The notes under the pieces are model-generated. The model did no database searches and was not told the DNA's origin. It saw only the letters and a list, made by a program, of their open reading frames with translations. A stretch of DNA of 64,000 nt from Patiria miniata (lineage: Eukaryota > Echinodermata > Asteroidea > Valvatida > Asterinidae): positions 2,108,001-2,172,000 of the forward strand of contig NW_024037050.1 of assembly GCF_015706575.1 (NCBI RefSeq), read 5' to 3'. Each line of letters starts with the position of its first letter. The first letter of the stretch is position 1. The translations under genes were made by a program, and so were the position numbers. Shown piece by piece: positions 44,301 to 59,300 of this stretch.

Positions 44301-47300
44301 GAATATTAGGTTTTATTGGCATATGTTCCACTTGCTGTAATTCTATTTTAAATACTTCTAATGTGTAGATCGAAATGAAAGAACCAAGATCAACACTTTG
44401 TTTACCTGCCTTGAGTAAACAGTAACAGATGTTATTTTTTGCATGTTCATCAGGCCTCCAGCATATTGTATGTTTTTTGGAAAATGTACCTGGATGGCTG
44501 CACAATATCATTTTTGATATTGTATCTAGACAACCGGGCATTTTATGGTTTCGCAGATTCCTAATCAATCAAGAGTGTAGAAAGTCACAGTTGTCAATCA
44601 GTCAAAAGAACTTAGGGTGCGGTGTGGGTGTACAAAATTGTTCTACATGTACATAACCCCGGAGGACAGACACACAAAGGGAGAACAACAGATCCTTTCA
44701 GTCCTCGGGAGTTGGGTCTTTTGTTCAAAACGGTCCTCTGTAGTAGGTTCGTGTGCTTAGTCTATGGGAGAGTGCTATATTACAGGGACAAAGGAAAACA
44801 CAATGCATTGTCCTTGGGAGTATAGTAAACAAGAGTGCGTGCACGCACATGTGCATGCGGGGTATGTCCCGGTACGCACTGTTTGTCATCAGCTAAACAA
44901 AGGCAGCATCGAGCGGTGGAAGATTTGCAAAGAATAATTCAACAGAAGCTGAGAACTAGAAAGGTTGTAAATACCTTGCAAGCAACCAAGATGCCATTAA
45001 AATTCTGTGAGCGTATCATCTGGCCTAGAAGAATTTACCGACGGATTTTGAGACACTGGAAAAGCTTACGCTAGCTGGCATTTTGTCGAAGTTTTAAATT
45101 AACTTTAATGTGGAGGTGAGGAAAGCAGACGGCGATTGTTACAAGACAGCGTCGTGAAATTTCTTTCTTTCAGATCATGTCGGCCTGATAAATAATAATA
45201 CTGGATGGCTGTATTGGAGGGATACATGTACATTTCAGGAATATATTGCACTTATTATAACAATATTGTTATAGGCATAGCTCGTGCAATATATTCTTGT
45301 ATCCCCCTCAAAGCCTTCAAAATTATATCATTATTTAAGTAGGTTAAAAAAACAATCATTTTTCTTTTCTAGTTCAAGCTCCTTTTATTAAAGCCATTTG
45401 ACATCGGTATGTCAAACGTACATATGTACTGTATATCTACGGATAACAATAAAGTTTCGCTTCTCGCAAAAATCCAGCTAACAGGTTAATTAATATATCA
45501 TTTCATCTACAATGACCGCGTCCATTGTTCAAACAGAGACAGCTTGGTACAATTACATTGTAAACATGTACATTCTCATGAACACATCCAGTTCTTGGAC
45601 TTGAAACAGCGTTCTATATTGGTATGCTGTTTGACTTTATAATTTGTCACTGTTGGCATCTGTTACCTATTTCCCTAGATTGAGAGTCTGACTAACATGT
45701 ATTGAACAGTGCAGTCATCTGAGAACTGAAGAAAGGGAAGTTTCCAAAAATGTTTGTAAAAACAAGCATGGCAGACCTGAACTCCTCATCAGTTGATGTG
45801 TGTGAGGCAGATGCAAACACAGTGTATAAAGGCACGGTGCTGGAGATCACATGGATGAGTATACTGGCGGCATTTGGGATTCCAGGTAACGCTCTTATCC
45901 TTCGAGTGTATTGGATGAAGAAGCACAAAACCACTACGCACATCTTGATAATGGGGCTGGCAGTAGCCGACCTCATGGCCAGCATCACATTAATTGGCTT
46001 CATCATGAGAATCGGCCTGATTCTCGCCGGCAAACAAGTTCCTGAAAAATGGTCCTACATTGCAATAGGACTGAATGACGCTTTGATGGGAGTCACTGTC
46101 GGAATCACCGCATGTATCGCGGCGGATCGCTACGACTGCGTATGCCGTCCACAGAAGCGCTGGTTAAACACTCGTCGAGCAAAGATGATTCTTCTCGTAG
46201 TGGTAGTTACAGCTGTTGCTGCTGAGGCTCCTCATTTAGTTTGCATTATCATCCAGTCTTGTGCAGTGACAACAATATACAGCATGGCCATCCAAGCTGC
46301 AGGCTTTGTGTTGGCACTGCTGATGATAGGTCTCTGTTACGGCAAGGTTTACGCGACAATCCGGCGCCATGTTCGAATTGGCATCACCAATTCAACTCAC
46401 CGAGCATCTCATGATCGCCTTGCAGACGCAAATGCTACCAGTCGGTTACAGATTGAGGAAAAGACGCCGAGGAGACGTCAGAAAAGAATAGTCTGGACCG
46501 CTCCAGATTCAAGTTTGGATTCTCCTAACTGTGGGGCACTTTCTGCGTGTTCTTCAACCCAACCTCATCCTCGGCCAAAACCTTGTAAGACTATTTCAGG
46601 AGAATGCTCAGCGCGGGATATTGCCCATAAGCGACCAACAAACGCCAAACTGCATCGAAAGACAACAAGAATGCTGTTTGTCACCAGTTTGGTGTTCATA
46701 CTTACATGGCTGCCATCTTGGATCGCCCTGGCAATCCTTTATTCTGGCTCCATACAAGACAAGAATGTTGCGTGTGTGCTGTTGAATTTGGTGTCATATA
46801 CCTATCTCATGAATAACGTGTTAAATCCTCTGATTTATGGGCTTGCAAACAGATGCTTTAGGGATGACTGCAAGAGGGAACTGCACAAACTATACACTCT
46901 CTGCCGCTGTTGAACAGTAAATTGCATGAATGTTAAGTAAATAAAAGATATCTTTTTGGGACTTGAGTTACAGAGCTCGTATCAGGAGCTTGTGACACCA
47001 TCACAGTGTCTTCATCAACCCGTTCTTGTTAATAAAGACACCATGATGGTGTCGCAAGCTCCTGATACGAGCTCTGTAACTCAAGTCCCAAAAAGCTATC
47101 TTTTATTTACTTGATATAATAATGGGACAGGAAACGAACTTTCATGCTCGATGTATGAATGTTGTAATCATTTTGAATCTCTTAATCAGAATATTGTTTT
47201 CTACAGCTGTATGTATTTTTATCTTCAAGCAAAATTGAATCCTGGTCGATCCATGGCAACAAACTGTGCTGCATTATCCAGTACAACAAGGTCCATACCG

Positions 47301-50300
47301 CACTCCGCTTATCGCGTTATTCAAAGATGCACACACCATTCCCGCTGCACGCATGTGTAATAGGATTTAATCATTGAGAAGTTCATATACAGCCGCTACT
47401 ACAGCGTGCTTGTCCATCAATTCAAGTCAAGTTTGCTTGAAAACAAATTTGTTATGCCACTTGTGCTCGTGAAATACAGAAAAAGTCGTGCGTCTGCGTA
47501 CTACATTCGGCCTTTGGCCTCTTGGCATGTGGGACATAAACACACTGCATCATTCCATGTTCAACTTGTGCTTGTGGGATAAATAATAATAATAACAATG
47601 TACATGTACCATATAGCGCTTTTAACTAATGTTGTATTGGCCGCAATCGTCGCTTGCCTAGCTGGCGGCGCGTTGAGTCTCGTACACAGGACAGAGGCTC
47701 ATACACAGGACAGAATAACATCTTCACTCATAAGTGTGCTATTTTTTCAGACTGCCCTTGTGTCTGTGTGGGCGAACCACACAGCCACCGACACGTCTGA
47801 GTGGTTTATTGCGTAATATACTAAACTAAGATCAAAGCACTTTACATTACCCATGATCATCCCAAATACACTCTTGGCTCCCTTGGCCAATGGGAGTGTA
47901 CAGCTCGATGATGTCATTTCGGCGCAGTGAAGGATTATTAAAGCCATTCTTCTTCATTTACTCCACAGATATGTCACTCTGTAATTCTCTGTCTGCTCTT
48001 CATCAATCACTACATTAAAAACTGAAATGAGAGCAGATACTGCCCAGTCTGCACGGTATTTGATAATCAATAAGATCATTGGGGACCTCTCGAGAATTGG
48101 GGACCCTACTGTCCTCTATTGTTCAACGTCCCCTATTGAATGCAGAAACAAATTCACACACATCTCTGTAATCTGTTTGTACTTAACTTTTTAGGAACAG
48201 CTACAAATGTATCATTGGTTTTAAACACGAATTTTAAGTGTGGACTATGCTATCAGGGACATATTGTTTGTGCCCGAACCCTCTTGTCCTAGGTCAACGA
48301 TTGCCGGTGTTTACATACTCACACACACCCACGTTTGTTTATGATGTAAATCGAGGATTTTCTTTTGTTCCTCTTCCTTTTTCCTTTGTTTGTACTTGAA
48401 CATTTTCGCAACAGCTTTAATTGGTTTTGGACACGTTTTCCATCCAAGGAGTCCTCGATTCGGTTTCTGTCCTCAATTCATCGATGATGTTGCACATACT
48501 TTATACATGTACATGTGTGTCCTCGATTTATACCATAAACACGCACACACATGTACACTTGTGTTAAAAAAACCTCATTTCTTATTCATATTTGCTTTTT
48601 ATTATCTGTTCAGTAATGTATAATCCAAATCCAAACTGAAACTACTGTAATCCAGAGTCAATTTGACAAAGTACAGTGTACAGATCAAGTTGAAGTAAAC
48701 TAAGTCTTGGGCCGACCGAAATGGGACAATGAAGCGACACGTCCTTTATTCATTAACTCTAATAACTCCAAGGGGAGGTCAATCCATTATGTTTGTCATT
48801 CTCTTCGCCACTGAAGTGTGTCAGAATCACATGTGCTTGTCAAGAGGTGATTTATTCTCATGAAGTGGAGTGGATGTGTACATGTACTTCACTCGGTTCA
48901 CTCAGTCACCGTCAGTTACAAGAGCCCGCATTTCAAGCAAACGAAGGGGCTAGGCACACTTGACTGTACTTTGTATCATTCAAAGAGAAACAGATGGAAC
49001 GGCATCGTGTGGTTCACATGTTCTCTTCCCTTCGTGACTTGTTGTCTGATATGACATATCTGCTTGTTTCGTTAGAATAAACAATTGTAGCAACAATGTA
49101 GATACTTGAATTCATTCCTTTTCTTTTAAATGCAGCCTACTATGATGTATTGATTACAATACTTATATACGTGTAGTTTTGGTTTGCAGTAACTCTGTGT
49201 GGTAATAACTACTGTTGCTCAGTAGATTTGGTTCTGAAACTGTCCAGCATAGTTCAAAAGAACTTGTCCTGCTTGTTTTCTACTTTCGCTAAGTATATTG
49301 GAAGGCGGTTGGATTTCTCGCAATAATCTACACTGAGGCTGAGTGAGACAAGATTAGTCTCCACGTTTTGACCAGCCTGCTCTAATCATCATCAGGAGAC
49401 TGGGGAGAGTTGGAGATGCTGCTCCTTAAGTAGGCGGTGCTAGGATTGGGAGTGTGAATGGGAAGCATTGTGATTGGTGCTTGTGTTTGCTGGATTCTGA
49501 TTGGTTGTCTGCTGGGCATTGTGTTTGAGTGGAATGCCCGTTGTGTGTGGCTGTGAGTGTCCTGCCCGCTCGGGTGTGTCAGTAGGCTGTGAGCCTGAGT
49601 GTTGCGACAAGGTAGTAGTGAATGCCATTTGTTGCTTATGAAATAGCACCTACATGTATTGCCTATTTCAACAAAAAAACCTCTTAACTTCCGATTTGGA
49701 AAGGGTGCAGATCGTTGAAAATGAAGGAACATTTCTTTATATGAGCTTGGATTTGGAATGGGAACCAACACTTATTCGAGCAGCACATTCCTGATTATTC
49801 GCATAGACACCAACTTCATTTTTACAATGTAGGCCCAGGGACTGACTTCAAATTTTGCTGCAACATCCCTACCAGTGTACAGAGTGAAGACAACGGGAAC
49901 AAATCATGGAGAATTCAACTATGGACAACGACAACTTCAAATACAATTTCTCCGATATGAATGAGGAGGAAGAAGCTTTGGTAAACATATATCCATACTT
50001 GGTGATGGAAATAGTTCTCTGTGCCGTAGTGTTTGTGTTTGGAACTCTGGGTAATAGTCTTATCCTCCGCGTGTACTGGATGAAGAGATGTAAGACCACT
50101 ACCCACATCCTGATCATGGCACTGGCCTCTGCTGATTTAATAGTCTGCCTGACCCAGCCATTCTACATCACCGAAGCCAGTTTCGCTCTCGCCGGAAAAC
50201 AATTTTATTCGGAAAAGCTGTACATAGTCGTCAATGTAACCAATATGTTGGTCGCTGTGTCTGTAGAAATCACGGCCGTCATTGCAGTCGATCGATATGA

Positions 50301-53300
50301 CTGCGTGTGCCGTCCGCAAAAGCGCTGGTTCAACCCTCGTCGGGTAAGGAAAGTGATTGTCACTGTGGCCTTTCTTTCAATGTTTTCTGAGGTTCCAGAC
50401 ATGTTGCGTAATATTTTCAACATAGAAGTGACTGAGATATTAACACGGATAATCCAAATTGGAGGATTTGCTACGGCTTTGTTACTGATCACCGTATGCT
50501 ACAGCATGGTTTACATGAGGATTCGGCGACATGTTAAAGTCGGTATTTGGTCCAGACAGGACCAAGGCACTTTCGGAACAGACAGAAATACCAAACCCTC
50601 CCCTGGCAATACTTCCGTCATCCAAATGAATGACATCGTTCGTCAACCAGCTCTTCCTGTGCCCGTAACAGGAAGAGATCTTTCTGGCGAGTCGACAGAC
50701 AGCTCAGCAGTGAGACCAACAAACAAACATGTGGGATGGAACAACCGAGCAAGCACGCTGCGATCACACACATCTGCTGGGAAGTCGCCAAACAACGCTT
50801 TGCTTCAGAGAAAGACGACACGAATGCTCTTTTTCACGAGCCTAATGTTCATACTAACATGGTTGCCGTCTTGGACCAGTATAGCCTTAGGTGTGACTGT
50901 GTTCAGTGACTCAAAGGACAAGAACCTCTCGGTTATTCTCAATTATTACATACCTACAACCTGCTACATCAATAACGCAGTCAATCCCCTGATTTACAGT
51001 CTGTCAAACAGACGATTCAGAGACGAGTGTAAGAAAGAACTGCATAAGATGTCAAATCTTTGTTCAGTTTAAAAAGAACGAAGATAAGTTCCTCCATTTT
51101 CAGTATTGGGTCATGCCCTTCACGGACGTAATTTATAAGCACTGTTTAACATAATTTTATTAGCATAAATAGGCCTATACTCTGTGCTTAAAAAAATACA
51201 TATTTTTTTAACATGTTTAAGTAAACTTTCTTCAAGTACACAAGATTTGAAACTTTGCATGGTGTTAGTGTATACTACTGCTAGTGAGTTTGCAGTAGCA
51301 CCATGTGGAATAATCTCTTTTCAGAAGAAGTGTGGTTCTGAAAAGAACCGGTTGGTTGTACTTTTTTGAAAGTTGGGGTTTACTTGTTTCATGAAACAAC
51401 TCCATTTCATGTCCTGTATATATTTTCTGTAGAGAAGAGAGTAGATTTATAATGTAAATTTATGCGGAGAGTGAACATGTATTATACATGTGCTATTTCA
51501 ACACCAATGTCACTTAAACTATGTCCTATTAGAGGATTACTTTAATAATCTTACTTAAAGCTATAGTCCATCATTTGCAGCCATCCGAAAAAGTAACTGG
51601 CGTATTATTGTTGAATAAATACTTGGTTGAAAGATAGTATGTGGAGTAAACTCCCTGTGAAATTAATCTTTCTGGAAAGCTATCATTTTGAAGTAATCAA
51701 CGATAGAAGGCCTTTCCAATGGTGCGTCTTAAGACGCAACGTAGGAAAATTTAAATTAGTTTTGTTTTGTTATTCGGCGCAGCGCGCGCAAGCAATTCAA
51801 AACAATTCAAAACATGATTCAGCAACTTTTGATTTGAAATTGAGATCCTAGAATGCTGTTTTTCCCGGAATATACAGCTGAAGCTGAGCTGAAACTTCAT
51901 CAGGTTAGTTGTTCAGTATCCTTCATTAGATTTTGAACACTTTTGTTCCTTCAAACGAACAAAAAGCACAAATTACAAATGATGGACTAGGCCTATATCT
52001 TTAATTCATCCTTTTTAGTGTTTAACTATATTTAGTGTTTAACTGTAGTGTTCATCCCAAAATGAACAAGTGTACTTTACCGGAAGATTGTGATTATCAT
52101 CATTAAGTGTAAACTGCAAGCAGTCTGGGGTATAGGTTGTTCCCTGGGAAAGATACTGTAAATGACTTGCTTCTCACTATCTGGATGGGAAAACAGTGTT
52201 CAGGAACACATGTACATATAGATTATAGACGCTGCCTGCATGTACATGTGCACTGTAATCAAATTTAATTAAATCTAGTGAAATTAAGCACGGGATAGGC
52301 TTTCATCTTCAAACAATAAATACTGGGAAATCTACATGGTCCAATATTAATCTTAAATTAAGCAAAGAAAAGTATTAGGAACGTGACTCAAAATCTGTAA
52401 CTTGTGGAATATCTCACCTACACTCCTCTGACCAAGTTAACCAGCCCTTCAGGGAATGTACAACATTTTCTTTTGTTGTAATATTCAGAAATAATTGGAT
52501 TTGGAGGAATAGTATGTTTAAGTAAATATTGTTACACTGACTTGTTTCACTTTTTTGGATCGTAGATGCTGAAAAACCAAGAAAACCAATCCTGTTCTTG
52601 TAGTCTGGTTCCCTGACCCCACTTAAGATGAAACAAAGCAATTTATAGACGTTGGGGAATTATAAGGTCAGAGAATCAGTCTAGCTGGCTTGTACCCCTT
52701 CACAGGTGTGTAATCAATTGCAAAGAAAATGGGGAATAACTAAATATGAAAAATTAGGAGCAGTTTTTGAAAAAAAAAACAGTTTTCTCCACCACTGGTC
52801 GGCCGACCAGCGTTTGAAATTGATACAAAAATACCACTTTACTTAAAAATTTCAGTACACCAGGAGCCATGATTGTACGGGATGCTTTAGACTGTCATAC
52901 CCTAACAGTCCAGTAAAGAATTTCATGGCAATTTAATCGTTTTGTTTTTTATTGTTTGCAAATGTTGTATCTTCCCTTTAAAAAGATTACTTTATTAAAA
53001 AGAATACACCTAGCACAAAAAGAATTAGGCATTTTACAATCATCTTTGTCTGGATGTTTCGCGGTGAACAAAAAATCCAAAATAAACACTTCGTCACGGA
53101 AACTGTCCAGTTCAATATACCTCACTTTGAAACACTGTGTTAAAACAGAATTAAAACTTTGCGAGATTTTCAACGGGCATTGCAACACACAATTGGATGC
53201 AATGCTGCAAGCCCCACATTCAATTGTGTGTTGCAATGCCTATTGAAAATCTCGCTAGGTGCAACTTTTAGTTCTGCGGTTTCAGGTGCTTCAGCGCTTG

Positions 53301-56300
53301 CGCTCTCGTTATTTCTTACACAGTTCCCAAGTGAGGTATCAAATTGAACCAGAAAGTTCTGTGACAAAATATGCATTTCATATTCACCGAGAAATGCCCA
53401 AACGAGGGTAATTATGAAAACCGCTTAGTTTCTTTTTGAGCCAGGAGCCAGGTGTCAAAGACAACTAAAATGAAAGAAACTCTACTAACTTCCACTGATT
53501 GGAGTTCATAGCACCAAACACGATAAGGTCCCCATCTTCAAGGTTTGTATTGCTGCCAATGCCCATCTTGCTCCCATTTCTCAATGAGCCAAACTTGGAG
53601 GAGTCAATCAAGGTAAGGACAGGCTTTATTTCAGGTTTACTCTAAGAAGAAAAAGGAAATAAAAAAACAACCAAGAAATATCATCACAGGACCATATTTA
53701 TCTCTTGGCTTGAGTCAACACCTTTTTCTGAATCAACATTTTGAAATTGGAGTTTTAAATTTGACGGTAAATTTAAACAAGCAACCAAAACATGGAGGAG
53801 AATATTACTTGTCCAATGCTCAAAGTCCAGAAATGGGTTGTGAAATGGACAGTCGCTTTGTTTTGGAAAGGAATTGATAAACTTGTGCAAAAAAATCAAA
53901 CTGCCCAACTGTGACACCAAGAGGCCACCAAAACAGAGCCAATAATAAGCCAGTCCGGTATTCCAAAATAGTCTGGTGCACAACAAGATTCCATGTTTTT
54001 TCCCCCCGGATAAACGCGGCAGATAAATGCACACAAAGCTATGGGGGATTTGGAACCAGATCTGCATTTTGTGTAATTTTTCGTGCAAACAAAGAGAGAT
54101 GGAAACTTTGGTTCGCACAAACGCTTGGACACACAAGACACCTAAAAACACTTCGCTGTCCAAACGTTGTTTGCAAAATGTTATTTCAAGACATGACAAT
54201 CTCTTCAATTTTGCTGGTACCCCACTATGCTTTTGCATGCATACCATGAAATGTGATGCGATCAAGCTACATGAGTCGTTTGTCGACCCTGGTCAAAAAA
54301 AAAAATTATTACAGATTTCAAAAGAGCACAATCTCAGCATTACTGCTGTGACAACCGCATGCTGATACCATCTTTAGTTCAAAAATTATGGAAGTCGGAA
54401 CACCAAGAGATGTGATGTAGTGATGTGATGAAGTGGCCCTATTTTGGCCTGTATCTCCACATAAAAATTCCCGACAAATGACTCATTTAGCTTGATCGCA
54501 TCACAAATGTTTATCCTGAAAAAAAATTCCTCAAATGTTCATGTGCACATGAGCAGTCGGAATACCGAACAGGCTTATTGTTTGTCTCAATTAAATTACA
54601 GGCCTGCAAGCAGTGGCTGTGGCATATACTTTTGCGTTGGGTAGAAGGAGACAACATTTCTTTCTAATTTGTCTATAAAAAAAGTGACCTCAATTTGATT
54701 TTATCTTGAAAAAAAAGTGTTAGAAATGGGGTGTGCTACTGCTGGTTGTGAGTCGGAGCTTTGAATTCCTAAAAAAAAAATGGCAACATTTTGAGAAGGT
54801 GCAAGTTCTCCCATCCTACCATGAAGGGATGAACCTGCTGGCTCCTTGACACAATGTTCCCTCTCTAAGATGATGAGACACAAACATTTAAGCAGCCAAA
54901 CCACCTACGTAGCAATGACAGGCAGAAAACAAGCAGGCCACATGGGTTACAGAAAACTTGTCAATGTTTACCAAACCAAATCATTTGCTGAGCAAGCTCG
55001 ATCGAAAATATCTTGGAAGCTGCGGGCCAACAAATTCGTGTTCATGCATGAGTCACGTGATTGTGCCATGTAATTTCTGGAAGGAGTAGTGTTTTGAGTA
55101 AAACAAGTAAGATTTTTTACCCCATGGTGACCTTTGACCCCAGTTTGGTCATGTGACATGTTGGGGTTGGGCCACTGATACTTTTGACAAAGTTTGGTTG
55201 AAATCGGTCAAAATATGTAGGAGCAACAGACAATGTCAACGTCTGTTACTAACTAACTACATGTAACTAGCAGACTAACGGAGAGACATGATGATTTGTT
55301 GAGCTGCTATCCAGCAGCTAAAAAAAAGGTTTCATTTCTGCAACATACCAGGCTGGCATCGGAATACGTCACAGTCAGCGTTGCATGTTTACGACTCACA
55401 GAGCTATCGTTTAGAACCAGAATCTTACAATCTGAAGAAAAAATAATCAATTTGAATTCATCTACTAGAAATTACACACCAGATACTGCAGTAGCATAGC
55501 GGGCAGGGTTGAGGGGGGATTGACCCAACACAATTTGGGTAGAAGTCCATACATGGACATTACTAATTTTTCCCTGCAGTGACTTATCAGCCATCAGAAA
55601 ACGATAGCATGTCCTAAAGAGTCAAATTTAGCAGGGAAAATATTGAAGCATTTACTGAGAAAACAATTAGAATTTTTCAGACCAATCTCATAGGGTTTGT
55701 GCACAGGGTGTCAAGTGATGTTCAGGTATGGAACTCTTTCCAACAAATTTACCGTTGATGCATGGTCTCAACCACATCCGCATAGTGTGTGCCACATGCA
55801 AGCAGGCTGTGTGCTAAGAGCATATTCTGCACGTTGATCATTATGCGTGGCTAACCCCCTCCCTTTTCCCCCTCACTTTTTTTTGTCATCATGGGGGGGG
55901 GGGGGGGGGGGGGGGATGGGGGGTGCCTCGCCCGTAGTACTGTCAAGATGTGTTTAAACTTTCCCCGTAAAAAAACTCACCAGACAACTTGAAACTGCAC
56001 ATGTATGTATTCCTGCGTGAGTAGTGACCACGTTTGGAGCAAGTTTTTTATTGTTAGGGAAACCCGGACTGATCTTGTGGGGACTTTCTTCTCCCTCCAC
56101 GGCATCTTTGCTCCCCACAATAACTATCGCTCAGCATGTGTGGGTAGGTGTTGTGGCGGCCTGTGTTGACGTAGCCTGGGATTGCCCCCTGCCGACCTGA
56201 CGAGCGGTTGTAGGGAAGGCCAGGGGAACAGGTCCGTTTTGGGGCAGTCTACCGCCAGGCGCTCGCAGCTGCTTCCTCCCACACACCGGGGTTGGCTTAG

Positions 56301-59300
56301 ACACTAGTTGTACTTGGGCGGACACAGGGGAATGGGATGGGACTGGGGTCTGGTGTTTCTACAAAACAGCACTCAAACTCGATGTGTAATTGAAGTAATG
56401 ATTTATTAAAACAATCACCTTAGTGGCGCCTATGATCACCTAAACAGGGTTACACACTGAGTAAACACAATTCCTGGTCAATTGGGAGAGCTTAACTATC
56501 TGCGGTGACTTGGTCTATTTACTTCAAAAAGGTGTGCACTGGACTACACTGAACTACTCACAAGGCTAACAGTAAACTGGACGTGACTCTAACGGGACTT
56601 CAACGGACGTGACTCTGTGCGGACTCTGCAGTAACTACGACGGACGGGACAATGACGGACGGTACAGAACTACTCACAGGACTTTGACTGCCTCGAACTG
56701 TTTCCCGCCACAGAGTGACTTTCCCGCCACCGCGCACTGCTTATATAGCCGTGCGGTATGCATGCGTCACGGCATTCATGAATAAACTAACTAAAAGAGG
56801 GCGTCCTAACTTCGGACCATAATTTCGCTACAGTGTCTTTGGCTGGAGAGAAACTGCCATTATCAGTAATGCCAGATAGGCAAATCCTCACACCTACGTA
56901 CCTTTGCGGCCAACTGTGTAATTCTGTCCCTCCAGGAGGTAGAAACTATCACCTGCAGCAACGTATCAGAAAGAGTAAAAGAAAAAGAAAAATTTGAACA
57001 GACTTTCTTTTCATATTTTCAGAGTTGTTTGACTGCAAAGCCATACTGCGAGGGATTAATCTTCGCTTGGTGGGACAGTCTGCACTTGATGCACAAAGAA
57101 ATTCTGAGATTTAAATGTCTGAGCCTCATCACTGCAAGGCTAGTTATCACCCTAATCATGCTCAATGCAACAAGATTCTTCATAATTCAAAAGATCAAAA
57201 TAAGCAAGCAGGCACGACCCAAAAATTACACGCACGACATGATAAAGAATAGTGAAGAGTCTCCAAATGTACCAATTAACCAATGTTTTGTAATGCCTTA
57301 TTAATGTTTGGAAATGATCTGTTTGTCTTTATGTCCGAATGAATGTTAAAGTTAAACAGAAACAAAGTATTTCACTTCAGGTTCAACAATACCACACACA
57401 CAATAACCACAGAGTGATTATGAATGCCTATTAAGAAAACCTGAGAAAACGTTTATCAATTCTGGTTCTGAATATAAGCCACTTTGGCGTTACAAACATT
57501 ATACATGTAGCTACGCGTGCGCGCATCAGATGACAACGAATAGAGTCTGTGGATAAACAGCTCGCCACACGCGTGTAAAATCATAGCACGGTACCAACCA
57601 AATCAAAGAAAAGTTCGTGTTTTGAAGTAGATGCAAACTGTTGATTCCACTTTTGTACATTTCAAACAAAAACATGAAATGGTGTCTTGTCATCATGTTC
57701 ATGCCTTCAAGCATGTTAAATTACATTGTATAAAGGCATGAAAGGACACTCTTTTGCATATCATTTGTTAGCTTGAGTAACTACAGCTCATATAGTGATG
57801 AGCATATGATGATATGAGCTGAGTGAAGTGAATTTTTTTTTAGTTTGAAGCAACAAAAGTGGGGATTACAGTTGTTTTCCTAGTTCCGGATAGCAAACAT
57901 CATTCAGGCTGCTTTCGGCTCAACTACTCCACGAATTCAAGTGACATTGGTAAGCAAGTTGACCTTGAGTGATGAAAATACTACAAATTTTTTTTCCCCA
58001 AATTAAAACTCTTTTTATTTGACTTTACGACGTCAAAATTACCAATGTCATTTTTCCTACGGTAGTTCCGGATCAGTTAATCAGTTCTGAATCTATCAAA
58101 AACTGCTTCGCGCGAAGGGGTTCATGGGTTAAAATACATGTTTCAGCCAGAACATCCATTTTGCAATTTTGAACAGTTTCTTCGGGTAGAAATCACGATT
58201 TTCCTGCGCAGTTTGTGCCTTGCGATTCAGTGCACCGTGCATGCTAAAATTAGTAACGGTACATCGCACAGTGATCGCTATCTTTATTTTCGGGTTGCGT
58301 GTTGTCGCTGCTCGCGCGCGCTCTGTCATCTGGTCGTCATTTTTTACCCCCGCCACATTTCCCTCAATAAATCAAAACCCTGCCATGCCTGCCATGCATC
58401 TATGACATACCTGTTTATTGCAAATGTCGCAAACTAGTTTGGTCGGTCTAATAATTTTAAAGTGATTTTGTTCCCTTAAACTAGGAACCGGGCCTACACT
58501 ACACGATCGTCTCATGCATGGACGGTCATTGATCATGTTGATTGTGTCAGTGTTGGAGCAAAGGCTTTGACCCTCAAGGCCAAGGCCAAGGCCAAAGCTT
58601 TGACCCTCAAGGCCAAGGCTTTGGCCCTCAAGGCCAAGGCCAAGGCTTTGACCCTCAAGCCTCGAGGCCAAGGCCAAGGCTTAACCCTCAAGGCCAAGGC
58701 CAAGGCCAAGGCACTGTTTTATGAAATGACCACTGATATAGAACTAATTATAGTCACATGAGTGACACGTCATCACGCAAGGGCGGATCCAGAACACAAT
58801 TTGGGGGGGGGGGGCAAAGAAATTTTGGTCCCCCCAAAAAAAAGTGGGTCAAAAAATTACGGCTTGGGCTTAGGGGCCCGCTTAAGGGCCCCGAAAAATT
58901 TTTGTACTCCAGATATGCTCTGTGGTCACTGGTGCGATTTGAGGCAATTTCTGACCATTTTTACCGATGTTTTTTTGAGAAAAAGATGGTGGTGTACTCA
59001 TTGCCTGCCTTTATTACGACGTCACATTAAAAAAAAAACGGTTTCGTTTTTTTTTGGGGGGGGGGGCATGGCCCCTTTTGGCCCCCCTGGATCCGCCCTT
59101 ATCATCACGAATTGCTCGTTACGAAGAACAACATTTCTTTAATTGCAATCAACATGCTCGCATAGGCCTACATCGTTTTATGACTGCACTGTATCTATTA
59201 AAGTATAAGTTCAGGTCTTCAATATGGTTTAACTAGACAAAATAATGATTTACTTCTATATTGACACACAATTCTCCCAAGTGTATCAAAAGGGGGATCC

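Noticed and set aside
49382-49771. 129-codon minus-strand frame upstream of GPCR 2
   Set aside because: It overlaps a likely repeat fragment and has low-complexity sequence without a domain.
53684-54265. 193-codon minus-strand frame in NBN intron 3
   Set aside because: No recognisable domain, no splice or promoter context, and it overlaps inverted repeats. Probably a chance frame.
58346-58358. ATGTGG on the minus strand as NBN exon 1
   Set aside because: It codes MWR, but its only donor leaves a phase that would read into TGA in exon 2. The ATGTGG at 60990 joins in frame.
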